18,322 nt of DNA, taken from positions 1 to 18,322 of the forward strand of contig CAYMCQ010000083.1 of assembly GCA_964389025.1 (NCBI GenBank). Direction: 5' to 3'. Position 1 is the stretch's first letter; each line of letters begins with the position of its first letter. This DNA comes from CAYMCQ01 sp964389025. Lineage in GTDB: Bacteria; Verrucomicrobiota; Verrucomicrobiia; Limisphaerales; CAYMCQ01. This document shows, one piece after another, positions 6,931 through 14,251 of this stretch. The notes beneath the pieces were generated by a model. The model saw nothing but the letters and a program-made list of their open reading frames with translations, did not search any database and had not been told where the DNA came from. Position numbers and translations under genes: made by a program.

Positions 6931-8352
6931 ATGCCCGAAAAACCGCAACTCATCCGCGGCCTGAACCTGCGCGACACCACCGCGCTCGTGGTCGGCACCA
7001 TCATCGGCACTGGCGTTTTCCTCAAGACCGCGAAAATGGCGCAAGCCGTCGGCTCGCCCGGACTTGTTTTGCTTGCGTGGGTCGCCGCCGGAGTCTTGTC
7101 ACTGGCCGGCGCGCTTGCCTACGCCGAACTCGGCGCGATGATGCCGGAGGCAGGCGGGGAATACGTTTACCTCAAGACAGCTTACGGAAATTTCCCCGCG
7201 TTTCTATTTGGCTGGATGCGAGTTGTCATTGGCTCTACCGGCTCAATCGCCAGCTTCGGCGTGACCTTCGCGATTTTTGTTTCGTTTTTTTTGCCGAAGG
7301 AATGGACTGCTCCGTGGACTGACCTGAAAACTTTTCAAATCTACGGCGAAAAAATCGAATGGCAATTTGGCCCGCACCAACTCATTGCCGTCGGTCTCAT
7401 TCTTTCATTCTCCGCCCTGAATTGTCTGCGAGTCGTTTTTGGCGGAAGAATCCAATCCATCCTCACTCTGGGCAAAGTGATTGGAATCATCGCGATTGTG
7501 ATTGGAGTTTTCTTTTTCGCCGACGGCGTCAGTTGGGAACATTTGAAAACGCCATCCTCGGCAAAAACCTTTTCGGGAATCGGAGCGTTCGGCGCGGCGA
7601 TGATCGCGGCGCTCTGGGCTTACGACGGATGGAACAACATGCCGATGGCGGCGGGTGAAGTAAAAAATCCGGGGCGTAATGTGCCTTTGGCGTTGATGCT
7701 GGGCATGACCGTCGTGCTGGTCGTTTACGGTCTTACGAACGTCGCTTATTTCTACGCCCTGCCGTTTGACGAAATCAAAAGCGCCACCACGAGCTTCAAT
7801 GGAACTCCGATAGTGACGAAAGCCGCAATGACTTTTCTGCACGAGCACGGGGCGCAATTCGTCGCCGTCGCTGTGATTCTTTCCGTGGTCGGCGTGATCA
7901 ATGGCTCCATTCTGACCGGCGCGCGCGTCCCGTATGCGATGGCGAAGGACGGACTTTTTTTCTCAAAGTTTGCCCAGTTGAGCAAAAAACAAGCTGTTCC
8001 AGTCGCCGCAATCATCCTGCAGGGGATTTGGGCCAGCGTGCTCGCAATCTCCGCGACGTTTGACCAATTGACCGATGGAGTTGTTTTCGCTTCGATGATT
8101 TTCTACGCCAGTTGTTGCATGGCCGTGATTGTCTTGCGGAAAAAAATGCCCAACGCGCCCCGGCCCTATCGCACGCTTGGTTATCCTGTCGTTCCAATCC
8201 TGTTTATCATCATTGCTGCCTGGCTTCTGGTGGATAGCGTCATCCATAACACCGTTTTTTCCATCGCAGCTCTGGGACTCATCCTGCTGGGCCTGCCAGT
8301 ATATTTTTTGCAAAAGAGAAATCGTCGTGAAAACTCAATCAAATCGCCATGA
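6931..8352 (+). CDS. APC-superfamily amino acid permease
   Basis: A 473-residue inner-membrane transporter of the amino acid-polyamine-organocation superfamily, most like the L-type/cationic amino acid branch. The hallmark unwound first helix GTIIGTGVF is at residues 22-30, and the conserved EAGGEYVYL block is at about 73-81. A WAYDGWNN segment at 229-236 corresponds to the substrate-site helix TM6 of LAT-type carriers. About 12 hydrophobic helices span the protein, and the C-terminus is short and basic. Substrate is probably an amino acid, but the type cannot be read. ATG 6931 is the natural start just ahead of the first cytoplasmic residues. The stop overlaps the start of the carboxypeptidase gene (ATGA, 8349-8352), so the two are likely one operon, perhaps linking amino acid uptake with peptidoglycan turnover (inference). 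Confidence 0.88.
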   Translation: MPEKPQLIRGLNLRDTTALVVGTIIGTGVFLKTAKMAQAVGSPGLVLLAWVAAGVLSLAGALAYAELGAMMPEAGGEYVYLKTAYGNFPAFLFGWMRVVIGSTGSIASFGVTFAIFVSFFLPKEWTAPWTDLKTFQIYGEKIEWQFGPHQLIAVGLILSFSALNCLRVVFGGRIQSILTLGKVIGIIAIVIGVFFFADGVSWEHLKTPSSAKTFSGIGAFGAAMIAALWAYDGWNNMPMAAGEVKNPGRNVPLALMLGMTVVLVVYGLTNVAYFYALPFDEIKSATTSFNGTPIVTKAAMTFLHEHGAQFVAVAVILSVVGVINGSILTGARVPYAMAKDGLFFSKFAQLSKKQAVPVAAIILQGIWASVLAISATFDQLTDGVVFASMIFYASCCMAVIVLRKKMPNAPRPYRTLGYPVVPILFIIIAAWLLVDSVIHNTVFSIAALGLILLGLPVYFLQKRNRRENSIKSP

Positions 8353-9950
8353 GTGATAAACACCAAACGCCAAACTCCAAACATCAAATAACTTTCAATT
8401 CCCAAACTCCAACACGGCGTGCGAAGTCTTTTTGGACATTTGGTGTTTTGAGCTCCTTTGGTGTTTGGTGTTTGGTGCTTGGTGTTTCCGCCCAGAGCAC
8501 CAATCTGACGACGCTCGCAGCGCTCCAGGAGAAACTCACCACCCACGTCACGCAGGAAAAATTCGATGCCGGTTTGTTCGGCGTGAAAATTGTCTCGCTC
8601 GACACGGGCAAAATTCTTTTTGAGCACAACCAGCAAAAACTTTTCAGCCCCGCCTCAAACTCAAAACTTTACACCACCGCGCTCGGCCTTGACCGACTCG
8701 GCCCCGACCACAAAATCAAAACTTCGCTTTATTCCGCGGCCCGACTGAAGCGCGGAACGCTCGACGGCGATCTGATCGTCTATGGCCGCGGCGACCCGAC
8801 CATCAACGCGCGGCTTCATGACAAAGACATTTTCAAAGCGCTCCAGCCATTCGTCGCCGCGCTCGCGAACGCCGGCGTCAAGAGCATCAAAGGCGATTTG
8901 ATCGGCGACGACAGTTATTTTCGCCAGACGCCCTACGGCTCGGGCTGGGACGCCGATGATTTGCAGTATTACTACGGCGCGGAAATTTCCGCGCTGACCA
9001 TCAACGACAACTACATGCAACTCATCGCCAAACCCGCTGCAACCGTTGGCGAGCCGTGCCACTTGTCGCTTTCGCCACCGACAAAGTATTTGAAGTTCGT
9101 CAACCAGACCCAAACCGTCGCCAAAGGCGGGAAGCGCGACATCAATCTACATCGTCCGCTCGGTGAAAACGTGATTTATGTCTCCGGCCAGCTTGCGGTC
9201 GGCGAAACAAATTTCACCGACGATGTCACCTTACACAATCCCGCCGGGCTGTTCGTCACGTTTTTGAAAGAGGCGCTGGAAAAAAATGGAATCAAAGTTT
9301 CCGGCAAAGTGCGGACGATGAACTGGATTGACCGCAAAACAGCGCCGCTGGATTTTTCAAAGCTCGTCGAGCTTGGTTGTGTTGAATCGCTGCCGCTGCG
9401 GGACATTCTGCGTGAAATCCAGAAGCCGTCGCAAAATCTTTACACGGACATGCTGCTCTCGCATGTCGCGGAGCAGTTGCGTCCTGCCGACGATCAAAAA
9501 ACGATGTCGGAAGATTTAGGCATTCGCGAACTAAACAAATTTCTTGGCGAAGTTGGAATCAGCCGGGGCGAAACGATTTTGGAAGAAGGCTCGGGTCTTT
9601 CGCGCAACAATCTCACGACGCCGAACGCGACGGTGAAACTTCTGACGTTCATGAGCAAACACAAATGGGCGGACGTTTATCGCGACGCGCTGCCGATTGC
9701 CGGCGTGGACGGCACATTACGCAACCGGATGAAAAACACCGCCGCCGCCGGGAACGTCCGCGCCAAAACCGGCACGCTGCGCTGGGCAAATTCCATTTCG
9801 GGCTTCGTCACAACGGCCAGCGGCGAGCACTTGGTTTTTTCCGTGATGCTGAATCGCTACAGCAACACGGACGAGCGGCGCAGTTCACGGCTGGAGTTGG
9901 ACGACATCGCCGTGATGCTCGCAAATTTTTCCGGGCGTTCGGAGGAATGA
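8349..9950 (+). CDS. dacB: D-Ala-D-Ala carboxypeptidase/endopeptidase, PBP4 type (S13)
   Basis: A 533-residue penicillin-binding protein of the S13 (PBP4/DacB) family, predicted to trim or cut D-Ala cross-links of peptidoglycan in the periplasm. All three active-site motifs are present: SxxK as S103-N-S-K106 (PASNSK), SxN as S418-R-N420 (GSGLSRN), and KTG at 473-475 (RAKTGTL). The large insert between SxxK and SxN is as expected for the family. The N-terminus is odd. Residues of about 4-47 are encoded by a palindromic DNA element; its left arm gives a polar stretch rich in H, Q, T and N, and its right arm gives the hydrophobic run FGVLSSFGVWCLVLGVSAQ, which serves as signal-peptide core with likely cleavage after A48. 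The start ATG overlaps the permease stop, supporting this start despite the unusual leader. Confidence 0.88.
   Translation: MSDKHQTPNSKHQITFNSQTPTRRAKSFWTFGVLSSFGVWCLVLGVSAQSTNLTTLAALQEKLTTHVTQEKFDAGLFGVKIVSLDTGKILFEHNQQKLFSPASNSKLYTTALGLDRLGPDHKIKTSLYSAARLKRGTLDGDLIVYGRGDPTINARLHDKDIFKALQPFVAALANAGVKSIKGDLIGDDSYFRQTPYGSGWDADDLQYYYGAEISALTINDNYMQLIAKPAATVGEPCHLSLSPPTKYLKFVNQTQTVAKGGKRDINLHRPLGENVIYVSGQLAVGETNFTDDVTLHNPAGLFVTFLKEALEKNGIKVSGKVRTMNWIDRKTAPLDFSKLVELGCVESLPLRDILREIQKPSQNLYTDMLLSHVAEQLRPADDQKTMSEDLGIRELNKFLGEVGISRGETILEEGSGLSRNNLTTPNATVKLLTFMSKHKWADVYRDALPIAGVDGTLRNRMKNTAAAGNVRAKTGTLRWANSISGFVTTASGEHLVFSVMLNRYSNTDERRSSRLELDDIAVMLANFSGRSEE
8358..8487. repeat. Palindromic element, family D, inside the dacB start
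   Basis: A 130-bp imperfect palindrome built from a loose CCAAAC-type unit. The outer left arm (8358-8388, repeated CACCAAA/CTCCAAA/CATCAAA words) is complementary to the right arm (8457-8487, repeated TTTGGTG words). The inner part is less well paired. It begins 9 bp after the start codon of dacB and stays open in that frame throughout. I recall similar CACCAAACACCAAA-type dispersed palindromes in verrucomicrobial genomes, but only this copy is in the window. In mRNA it would form a long hairpin directly after the start codon. Confidence 0.75.
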
Positions 9951-10054
9951 AAAGTCCGCCTGCGGATCGTATTCGGACAAATGACATTGCCATTTCCTTC
10001 GATGCCGAGGCCGCTGCTAAACTGCAAGCTGACCGGGCCGAACTCAAATTGTAG
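9947..10054 (+). CDS. Possible 35-residue small ORF after dacB
   Basis: An ATG overlapping the dacB stop (ATGA, 9947-9950) opens a 35-residue frame beginning MKSPPADRIRTND and ending in TAG at 10054. The GGAGGA just before the ATG touches the start codon directly, which is too close for a good ribosome-binding site. The peptide is polar, has no membrane segment and matches nothing I know. Codon use is not clearly gene-like. The opposite strand of the same DNA has a competing open frame with a signal-peptide-like start, so at most one is real. The remaining bases to 10157 hold nothing else. Confidence 0.2.
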   Translation: MKSPPADRIRTNDIAISFDAEAAAKLQADRAELKL

Positions 10055-10157
10055 TCCGCGCCCGCGCTGGAAATGCGTAGGGCTTCCTGGGCGAAGGCAG
10101 AAAATTTAGTCAGAATGAACAGCGCTGCCACGGCGGTAAAAAACAATTTACCGCATA

Positions 10158-10814
10158 CTAAATCCAAACAATCTCGACTTTTCCGCGCTGGCTTACAATG
10201 TAGTTCCAGAACTTGTCCGGACCTGGAAATGGCGATTCGTAAAAGTCGTCGTCGTGTTTTTTAAAGAATGACCACATTTCATCCCCCATTTTATTTTCAA
10301 TCTCCTCCAACTGTTTCCACCGCTTCTGACGATTTTCCTCTGGCAACGAATTGGGAAAGATATTCAACACCGCCTGAAATCTGCGCGTGGCTTCTTCGTC
10401 GCCGGATGCTTTGAAGGCTTCAAGCAAGCATCGCCAGTCGTCTCCTGACGAATTGAAGAAATACTGGTGAAAGCCGCCGTTATTAACTTCGATAAACAAA
10501 GCCTCGCGACCTGAATAAGCTCGTTCGATATTACTCAACGGAAAAGAATTCCAACTCTTCCACGAAATTATGTTAGTTAACGCGTCGCCGATCTTTCTTC
10601 TTCCGAGGGAAGCTTCTTTCGCGAAAATCTCATCTGCCGTGCTGCCAAGTTCCTTTCTTATCTGATCAAAGGCGGTCTTGTGCAAGTCCACAATGTGCTT
10701 GGGCGGCGGCTCGCGCTTCGTCGGTTCAGTCGGCGCTCCCATCATCTTACGAACTAAGTTTTTATAACTATCGGCAAACATAAGGTTGGCAATGTCCACG
10801 ACTGGCTTTTGCAC
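10158..10814 (-). CDS. DMP19-like (DUF4375) protein
   Basis: A cytoplasmic protein of up to 218 residues. The central block VNNGGFHQYFFNSSGDDW at about 120-137 is the signature of the DMP19/DUF4375 domain, a family of small acidic proteins often found as lone genes or near toxin and defence loci; no biochemical role can be assigned. There is no signal peptide. The C-terminus ends in VEIVWI. The longest frame starts at GTG 10814; GTG 10799 and ATG 10781 are alternatives, and none has a convincing ribosome-binding site. The coding strand is visibly richer in A and T than the genes on both sides and it stands alone on its strand between plus-strand genes, both consistent with recent acquisition. 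Family call is good; start and role are uncertain. Confidence 0.75.
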   Translation of the reverse strand: MQKPVVDIANLMFADSYKNLVRKMMGAPTEPTKREPPPKHIVDLHKTAFDQIRKELGSTADEIFAKEASLGRRKIGDALTNIISWKSWNSFPLSNIERAYSGREALFIEVNNGGFHQYFFNSSGDDWRCLLEAFKASGDEEATRRFQAVLNIFPNSLPEENRQKRWKQLEEIENKMGDEMWSFFKKHDDDFYESPFPGPDKFWNYIVSQRGKVEIVWI

Positions 10815-10925
10815 CAGCGGCTGGTATCATGCGCTGATGAAATCTGACTTGCGAATTTCCATCAAGATTTTTCCCGGAGGAAATCACTCTGAAAAGCAAG
10901 TCCCCCAAGGACTGAACGTGAATAG

Positions 10926-11050
10926 CCGTGGGCGTCAGCCCACGGTTGCCGTCATTGAATCGGGTTCGACCCCGCAGGGGTCGAATATTTCTTCGATTCG
11001 CACACCGCAGGTTTCACCTGCGGCTACTCACGTTTGGCCTCTTCGAGGCC
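10926..11050. repeat. Four-hairpin palindromic cassette, family E
   Basis: Four perfect short hairpins follow one another in 125 bp: CCGTGGGC-GTCA-GCCCACGG (10926-10945), TTCGACCCC-GCA-GGGGTCGAA (10965-10985), CCGCAGGT-TTC-ACCTGCGG (11005-11023) and GGCCTC-TTC-GAGGCC (11036-11050). Stems are 6-9 bp and loops 3-4 nt. This regular design looks like a composite repetitive extragenic palindrome. It lies just before the TPR membrane-protein gene, and open frames crossing it are taken as accidental. The preceding stretch 10815-10925 holds no gene I can support, though it has a GGAGGAAAT motif near 10875. Confidence 0.8.
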
Positions 11051-11074
11051 GGTCTAGTTTTATTCCGCTTACTT

Positions 11075-13246
11075 GTGACGACCAAGACTCCTAAACCGCG
11101 TAAACAACCGCAGCCGACTCCCGTCGCGACAATTCAACCGCAACGCGACGCGAAAAATAATATTCTGTTCGGCGCGCTGCTTCTGGCGCTGGCGTTCGTC
11201 GTTTACATTCCGGCGCTGAACGGAACGTTTTTGTGGGACGACGCAGTCATGGTTCGCGGAAACCAGTTGGTGACAGGCGAAATGTCGCTCAAAACAATCT
11301 GGTTCAAGACAGATTTCCCGTTGAGCCTGATTTTTTTGTGGATTGAGTGGTTGCTGTTTGGCAACAACACGCTCGGCTACCACGTCATCAACGTTTTGCT
11401 TCACGGCTGCGCAGCGATTTTGCTCTGGCAGGTTCTGCGGACTTTGCGGATTCGTGGCGCGTGGCTGGCTGGCGCAATTTTCGCCGTGCATCCCGTTTGC
11501 GCCGCGTCAGTGGCGTGGATTTCAGAACTGAAAAACACGCTCTCCTCAGTTTTGTTTTTGTCGAGCGCGCTGTTTTATTTCCGGTCTGAACCCCTCTCCC
11601 GGCGAGACGCCACCCTCTCCCCATCCGATGGGGAGAGGGACGGGGTGAGGGGCCGGTTTGACAGCAGGTATTGGCTCTCGCTATTCATTTTTCTTCTCGC
11701 GCTTCTCGCGAAAACTTCGACGGTCGCGTTGCCGGTCGTCTTGCTTGCGGTCGCGTGGTGGAAACAAAGCCGAATCACGCGACAGGACGTTTTGCGGACT
11801 GCCCCGTTTTTCATCCTCGCTCTGACGTTTGGGTTGATGACGGTGTGGTTTCAATCGCACGGCGCAATCGCTGGAGAAAAAGTTCAGAACGAAAATTTTC
11901 CCGGGCGACTTGCAGGCGCAGGCTACGCAATCTGGTTTTATCTCTGCAAAACTTTGTTTCCTGTGAACCTCAGCATGATTTATCCGCGCTGGGAAATTGA
12001 CGCGCGCTCGGCGCTCGTTTATCTGCCGGATTTGTTTCTCATCGCACTGGCTGTTTTGTTTTGGTGGAAGCGGCGAAGCTGGGGACGGCCTGCGCTGGCT
12101 GCGCTGATTGTTTTCACGGCGCTGCTGTTTCCGGCGCTGGGCTTTTTCGACATGTATTACTTGGTTTATTCGCGCGTGTCCGACCACTTCCAATATCTCG
12201 CGCTACTCGGCCTGATTGCATTTGTCGCCGCCGTTCTTGAATCGAGATTACAGCCGGCTGCGTTCAAATTGGTTGCGACTGCGGTTGTTCTTGTTCTCGG
12301 CGCGTTGACGTTTCAGCGCGCAAAAGTTTTTCAGAACGAAGAAACGTTGTGGAGCGACACGTTGAAAAAGAATCCGCAGGCCTGGTGCGCGCACAACAAT
12401 CTCGGCAACGCACTATTTGATCGCGGCAATTCCGCCGACGCCATCGGACATTATCTCGACGCGATGAAAATCAATCCACAATCGCCCGACGCGCACAACA
12501 ATCTCGGCGTCGCTCTCGTCAAGGAAGGAAGAATTGACGACGCCATCGCGCAGCACGTTGAGGCGGTGAAGTTGCAGCCGCGCCAGCCGAAATATCATTT
12601 CAACCTCGGCGCTGCGCTGGCGAAGGGGCGACGCCTTGATGAGGCGATCGCCGAATATCGCGTGGCGCTGAGCCTCAAACCTAATTACGCGGACGCGCAC
12701 AACAACCTGTCGAACGCGCTGAACAAGCAGGGCAAAAATCAGGAGGCGCTTGCGAAAGGGTTGGAAGCGTTGCGGCTCAAGCCGGATTTTCCCGAAGCGC
12801 ATTTCAACGTGGGCAATGCGCTGTCGTCGCTCGGAAAATCAGACGAAGCTGTCGCGCATTTTTCCAAGGCAACCCAACTCAGGCCGGATTTCAGCGAGGC
12901 ACATTATATTTGCGCCATCGAATTGGCCAGGGCGGGCAAAATGGCGGGGGCGGAGACGCATCTGCGCGAGGTCGTGCGGTTGAATCCGAACGATGCGCTC
13001 GCGCACTCCAGCCTCGGAAACACGCTGGCGTTGCAGGACAAACTTGACGCTGCCGTCGCCGAATACACCGCTGCGCTGAAATTGATCGCTGCGGATCCTG
13101 AAACTCATTACAACCTCGGGCTTACGCTCGTTCGTCAGGGAAAGCGCAGCGAGGCGCTGAAACATTTTGCGGAGGCGATCCGGCTCAAGCCTGACTATGT
13201 GGAGGCGCAAAAGCAGCGGGACGCCGTGGCTGCGAGCTTGAAATGA
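11075..13246 (+). CDS. TMTC-like membrane protein with eight C-terminal TPRs
   Basis: A 723-residue integral membrane protein. The first 430 or so residues hold about 10 hydrophobic helices. An early extramembrane WDD motif (GTFLWDDAVM) follows the first helix, and an NNTLGYHVINVLLHG segment follows it. This layout is that of GT-C-type glycosyltransferases, especially the TMTC protein O-mannosyltransferase type, which also joins a membrane domain to TPRs. Eight 34-residue TPRs run from residue 434 to about 705. A role in glycosylating exported proteins is an inference; a bare TPR scaffold is the alternative. The frame is open upstream to GTG 10928, but that part is made of hairpin repeats, so GTG 11075 (VTTKTPK) is preferred. 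A palindromic element supplies residues of about 173-193, between membrane helices. Confidence 0.8.
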   Translation: MTTKTPKPRKQPQPTPVATIQPQRDAKNNILFGALLLALAFVVYIPALNGTFLWDDAVMVRGNQLVTGEMSLKTIWFKTDFPLSLIFLWIEWLLFGNNTLGYHVINVLLHGCAAILLWQVLRTLRIRGAWLAGAIFAVHPVCAASVAWISELKNTLSSVLFLSSALFYFRSEPLSRRDATLSPSDGERDGVRGRFDSRYWLSLFIFLLALLAKTSTVALPVVLLAVAWWKQSRITRQDVLRTAPFFILALTFGLMTVWFQSHGAIAGEKVQNENFPGRLAGAGYAIWFYLCKTLFPVNLSMIYPRWEIDARSALVYLPDLFLIALAVLFWWKRRSWGRPALAALIVFTALLFPALGFFDMYYLVYSRVSDHFQYLALLGLIAFVAAVLESRLQPAAFKLVATAVVLVLGALTFQRAKVFQNEETLWSDTLKKNPQAWCAHNNLGNALFDRGNSADAIGHYLDAMKINPQSPDAHNNLGVALVKEGRIDDAIAQHVEAVKLQPRQPKYHFNLGAALAKGRRLDEAIAEYRVALSLKPNYADAHNNLSNALNKQGKNQEALAKGLEALRLKPDFPEAHFNVGNALSSLGKSDEAVAHFSKATQLRPDFSEAHYICAIELARAGKMAGAETHLREVVRLNPNDALAHSSLGNTLALQDKLDAAVAEYTAALKLIAADPETHYNLGLTLVRQGKRSEALKHFAEAIRLKPDYVEAQKQRDAVAASLK
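11591..11652. repeat. Palindromic element, family F, inside the TPR protein gene
   Basis: The core is a 13-bp perfect stem, CCCTCTCCCCATC (11613-11625) and GATGGGGAGAGGG (11627-11639), with a single central base. An outer CCCCTC/GAGGGG pair (11591-11596 and 11647-11652) encloses it. It stays in frame, encoding the hydrophilic run PLSRRDATLSPSDGERDGVR between two membrane helices. Purine- and pyrimidine-rich dispersed repeats of this kind occur in several phyla; only one copy is present here. Confidence 0.75.
12374..13189 (+). repeat. Eight tandem TPR units, 102-bp period
   Basis: Eight consecutive 34-codon units encode helix-turn-helix TPRs with the consensus P-x-x-x-x-AHxNLGxALxxxGKxxEAIAxxxxALxLx. 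The AHNN(L) core repeats at the same phase in units 1, 2 and 4, and unit 6 is the most diverged (AHYICAIELARAG). The units run without linkers to a short basic C-terminal tail. Confidence 0.9.
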
Positions 13247-13270
13247 CGGTGTAACATTTGATTGCGTTTG

Positions 13271-13304
13271 TTTGGTGTCCCGTCTTCAGGCGGCTTGGAC
13301 GAAC
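13271..13304. repeat. Small hairpin between the TPR and LysR genes
   Basis: CCGTCT-TC-AGGCGG (13280-13293, one G-T pair), enclosed by GTCC/GGAC (13277-13280 and 13297-13300), lies 25-50 bp after the TPR gene stop. It may be another dispersed palindromic unit or part of a weak terminator; no T-run follows it. Confidence 0.3.
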
Positions 13305-13313
13305 CAACATCAG

Positions 13314-13343
13314 TTGACTGAATGAGCGGAGTTCGTGTTTAAT
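13314..13343 (+). promoter_or_regulatory. Sigma70-type promoter of the LysR gene
   Basis: TTGACT (13314-13319), an 18-bp spacer and TTTAAT (13338-13343) form a good sigma70-type promoter. The -10 hexamer ends exactly 7 nt before the ATG at 13351, so the predicted first transcribed base is the A of the start codon. No Shine-Dalgarno sequence is present between them. Confidence 0.6.
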
Positions 13344-13352
13344 CCCGCTCAT
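13322..13352. promoter_or_regulatory. Dyad flanking the LysR gene -10, possible operator
   Basis: An 8-bp perfect inverted repeat, ATGAGCGG (13322-13329) and CCGCTCAT (13345-13352), spaced by 15 bp, encloses the -10 hexamer and includes the first two bases of the start codon. Bound protein here would block the promoter, so autorepression by the LysR product or control by another factor is possible. The dyad does not contain the classical T-N11-A LysR box, so this remains inference. Confidence 0.35.
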
Positions 13353-14232
13353 GCAAATTGAAAGTCTCAAAGTTTTCTGCGATTTGGCGGAGACGGAAAG
13401 TTTCACCAAGGCCGCGCAAATTAACGAGGTTACTCAATCCGCCGTCAGCCAGCAGATCAGCTCGCTCGAACGCCAGTTCAAATCGCTGCTCATCGAGCGG
13501 AGCAAAAAAAAGTTCCGCCTCACGCGCGAAGGCCAGGTGCTTTACGACTCCAGCAAGCAAATCATCCAGACGTTTGATGCGATGCAAAGCAAGCTGCAGG
13601 AAATCAAGGACATCGTCTCCGGCACAATTCGCGTGACGACGATTTACAGCATCGGCCTGCATGACCTGCCGCCCTACATCAAAAAATTCATGAAACTTTA
13701 TCCGACGGTCAACGTCCACGTCGAGTATCGCCGCGCGAACCAGGTGTATGACGACGTGTTGAGCAATGTCGTTGACGTCGGCCTCGTTGCGTATCCGTCG
13801 CGCGACACGAAATTAGAAACTATTTCACTGCGCAAAGACCCGTTGGTGTTGATCTGCCACCCGCAGCATCCGCTGGCAAAAAACAAGACTCTCAAGCTGA
13901 AAACAATTTCCGGCCAGAAATTCATCGGCTTCGATCCGGACATTCCCACGCGCAAGGCGCTGGACAAAGTTTTGAAAGACCACGGAGTTGAAGTGCAAAA
14001 CGTGATGGAGTTCGACAACGTCGAGACCGTGAAGCGCGCCGTGGAAATTGACGCAGGCATTTCCATCGTGCCACAAGGAACGGTCATGCAGGAAGCCGCC
14101 AAGCAAACGCTCGTGCAAATTCCGTTCGATGACGTGGAACTTTTTCGCCCGCTTGCTGCGATTTACAAAAAGAACAAAGTCCTTTCGCCGGCGATGAAAC
14201 AGTTTTTGACGATTCTGAAGGAGAACCACTAG
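13351..14232 (+). CDS. LysR-family transcriptional regulator
   Basis: A 293-residue LysR-type regulator. Residues 1-60 form the winged helix-turn-helix (LKVFCDLAETESFTKAA...TQSAVSQQISSLE), including the recognition-helix signature QSAVSQQI. Residues of about 60-90 form the dimer helix, and 90-290 the two-lobed ligand-binding domain (GTIRVTTIYSIG, LVLICHPQHPLA, GISIVPQGTV). The domain most resembles the CysL/CbbR-like branch, but its effector cannot be predicted. Length is normal for the family. The start is supported by a promoter whose predicted transcription start is the ATG itself. The next gene downstream, 54 bp away on the same strand, has its own promoter, so the two need not be regulated together. 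Confidence 0.9.
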   Translation: MQIESLKVFCDLAETESFTKAAQINEVTQSAVSQQISSLERQFKSLLIERSKKKFRLTREGQVLYDSSKQIIQTFDAMQSKLQEIKDIVSGTIRVTTIYSIGLHDLPPYIKKFMKLYPTVNVHVEYRRANQVYDDVLSNVVDVGLVAYPSRDTKLETISLRKDPLVLICHPQHPLAKNKTLKLKTISGQKFIGFDPDIPTRKALDKVLKDHGVEVQNVMEFDNVETVKRAVEIDAGISIVPQGTVMQEAAKQTLVQIPFDDVELFRPLAAIYKKNKVLSPAMKQFLTILKENH

Positions 14233-14251
14233 CGAACCACGAACCTCACCG

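Noticed and set aside
10928..11074. N-terminal extension of the TPR membrane protein to GTG 10928
   Set aside because: The extension is encoded almost wholly by the hairpin cassette, is rich in arginine, and precedes a natural N-terminus at GTG 11075. It is not excluded, given the in-frame elements in other genes.
10786..11094. A 102-codon plus-strand frame before the TPR gene
   Set aside because: More than half of it runs through the four-hairpin repeat cassette. It has no recognisable domain and overlaps the start of the DMP19-like gene on the other strand.
11613..11639. 13-bp perfect hairpin as a transcription terminator
   Set aside because: It lies inside the TPR protein frame, has almost no loop and is not followed by a T-run; a dispersed palindromic element explains it better.
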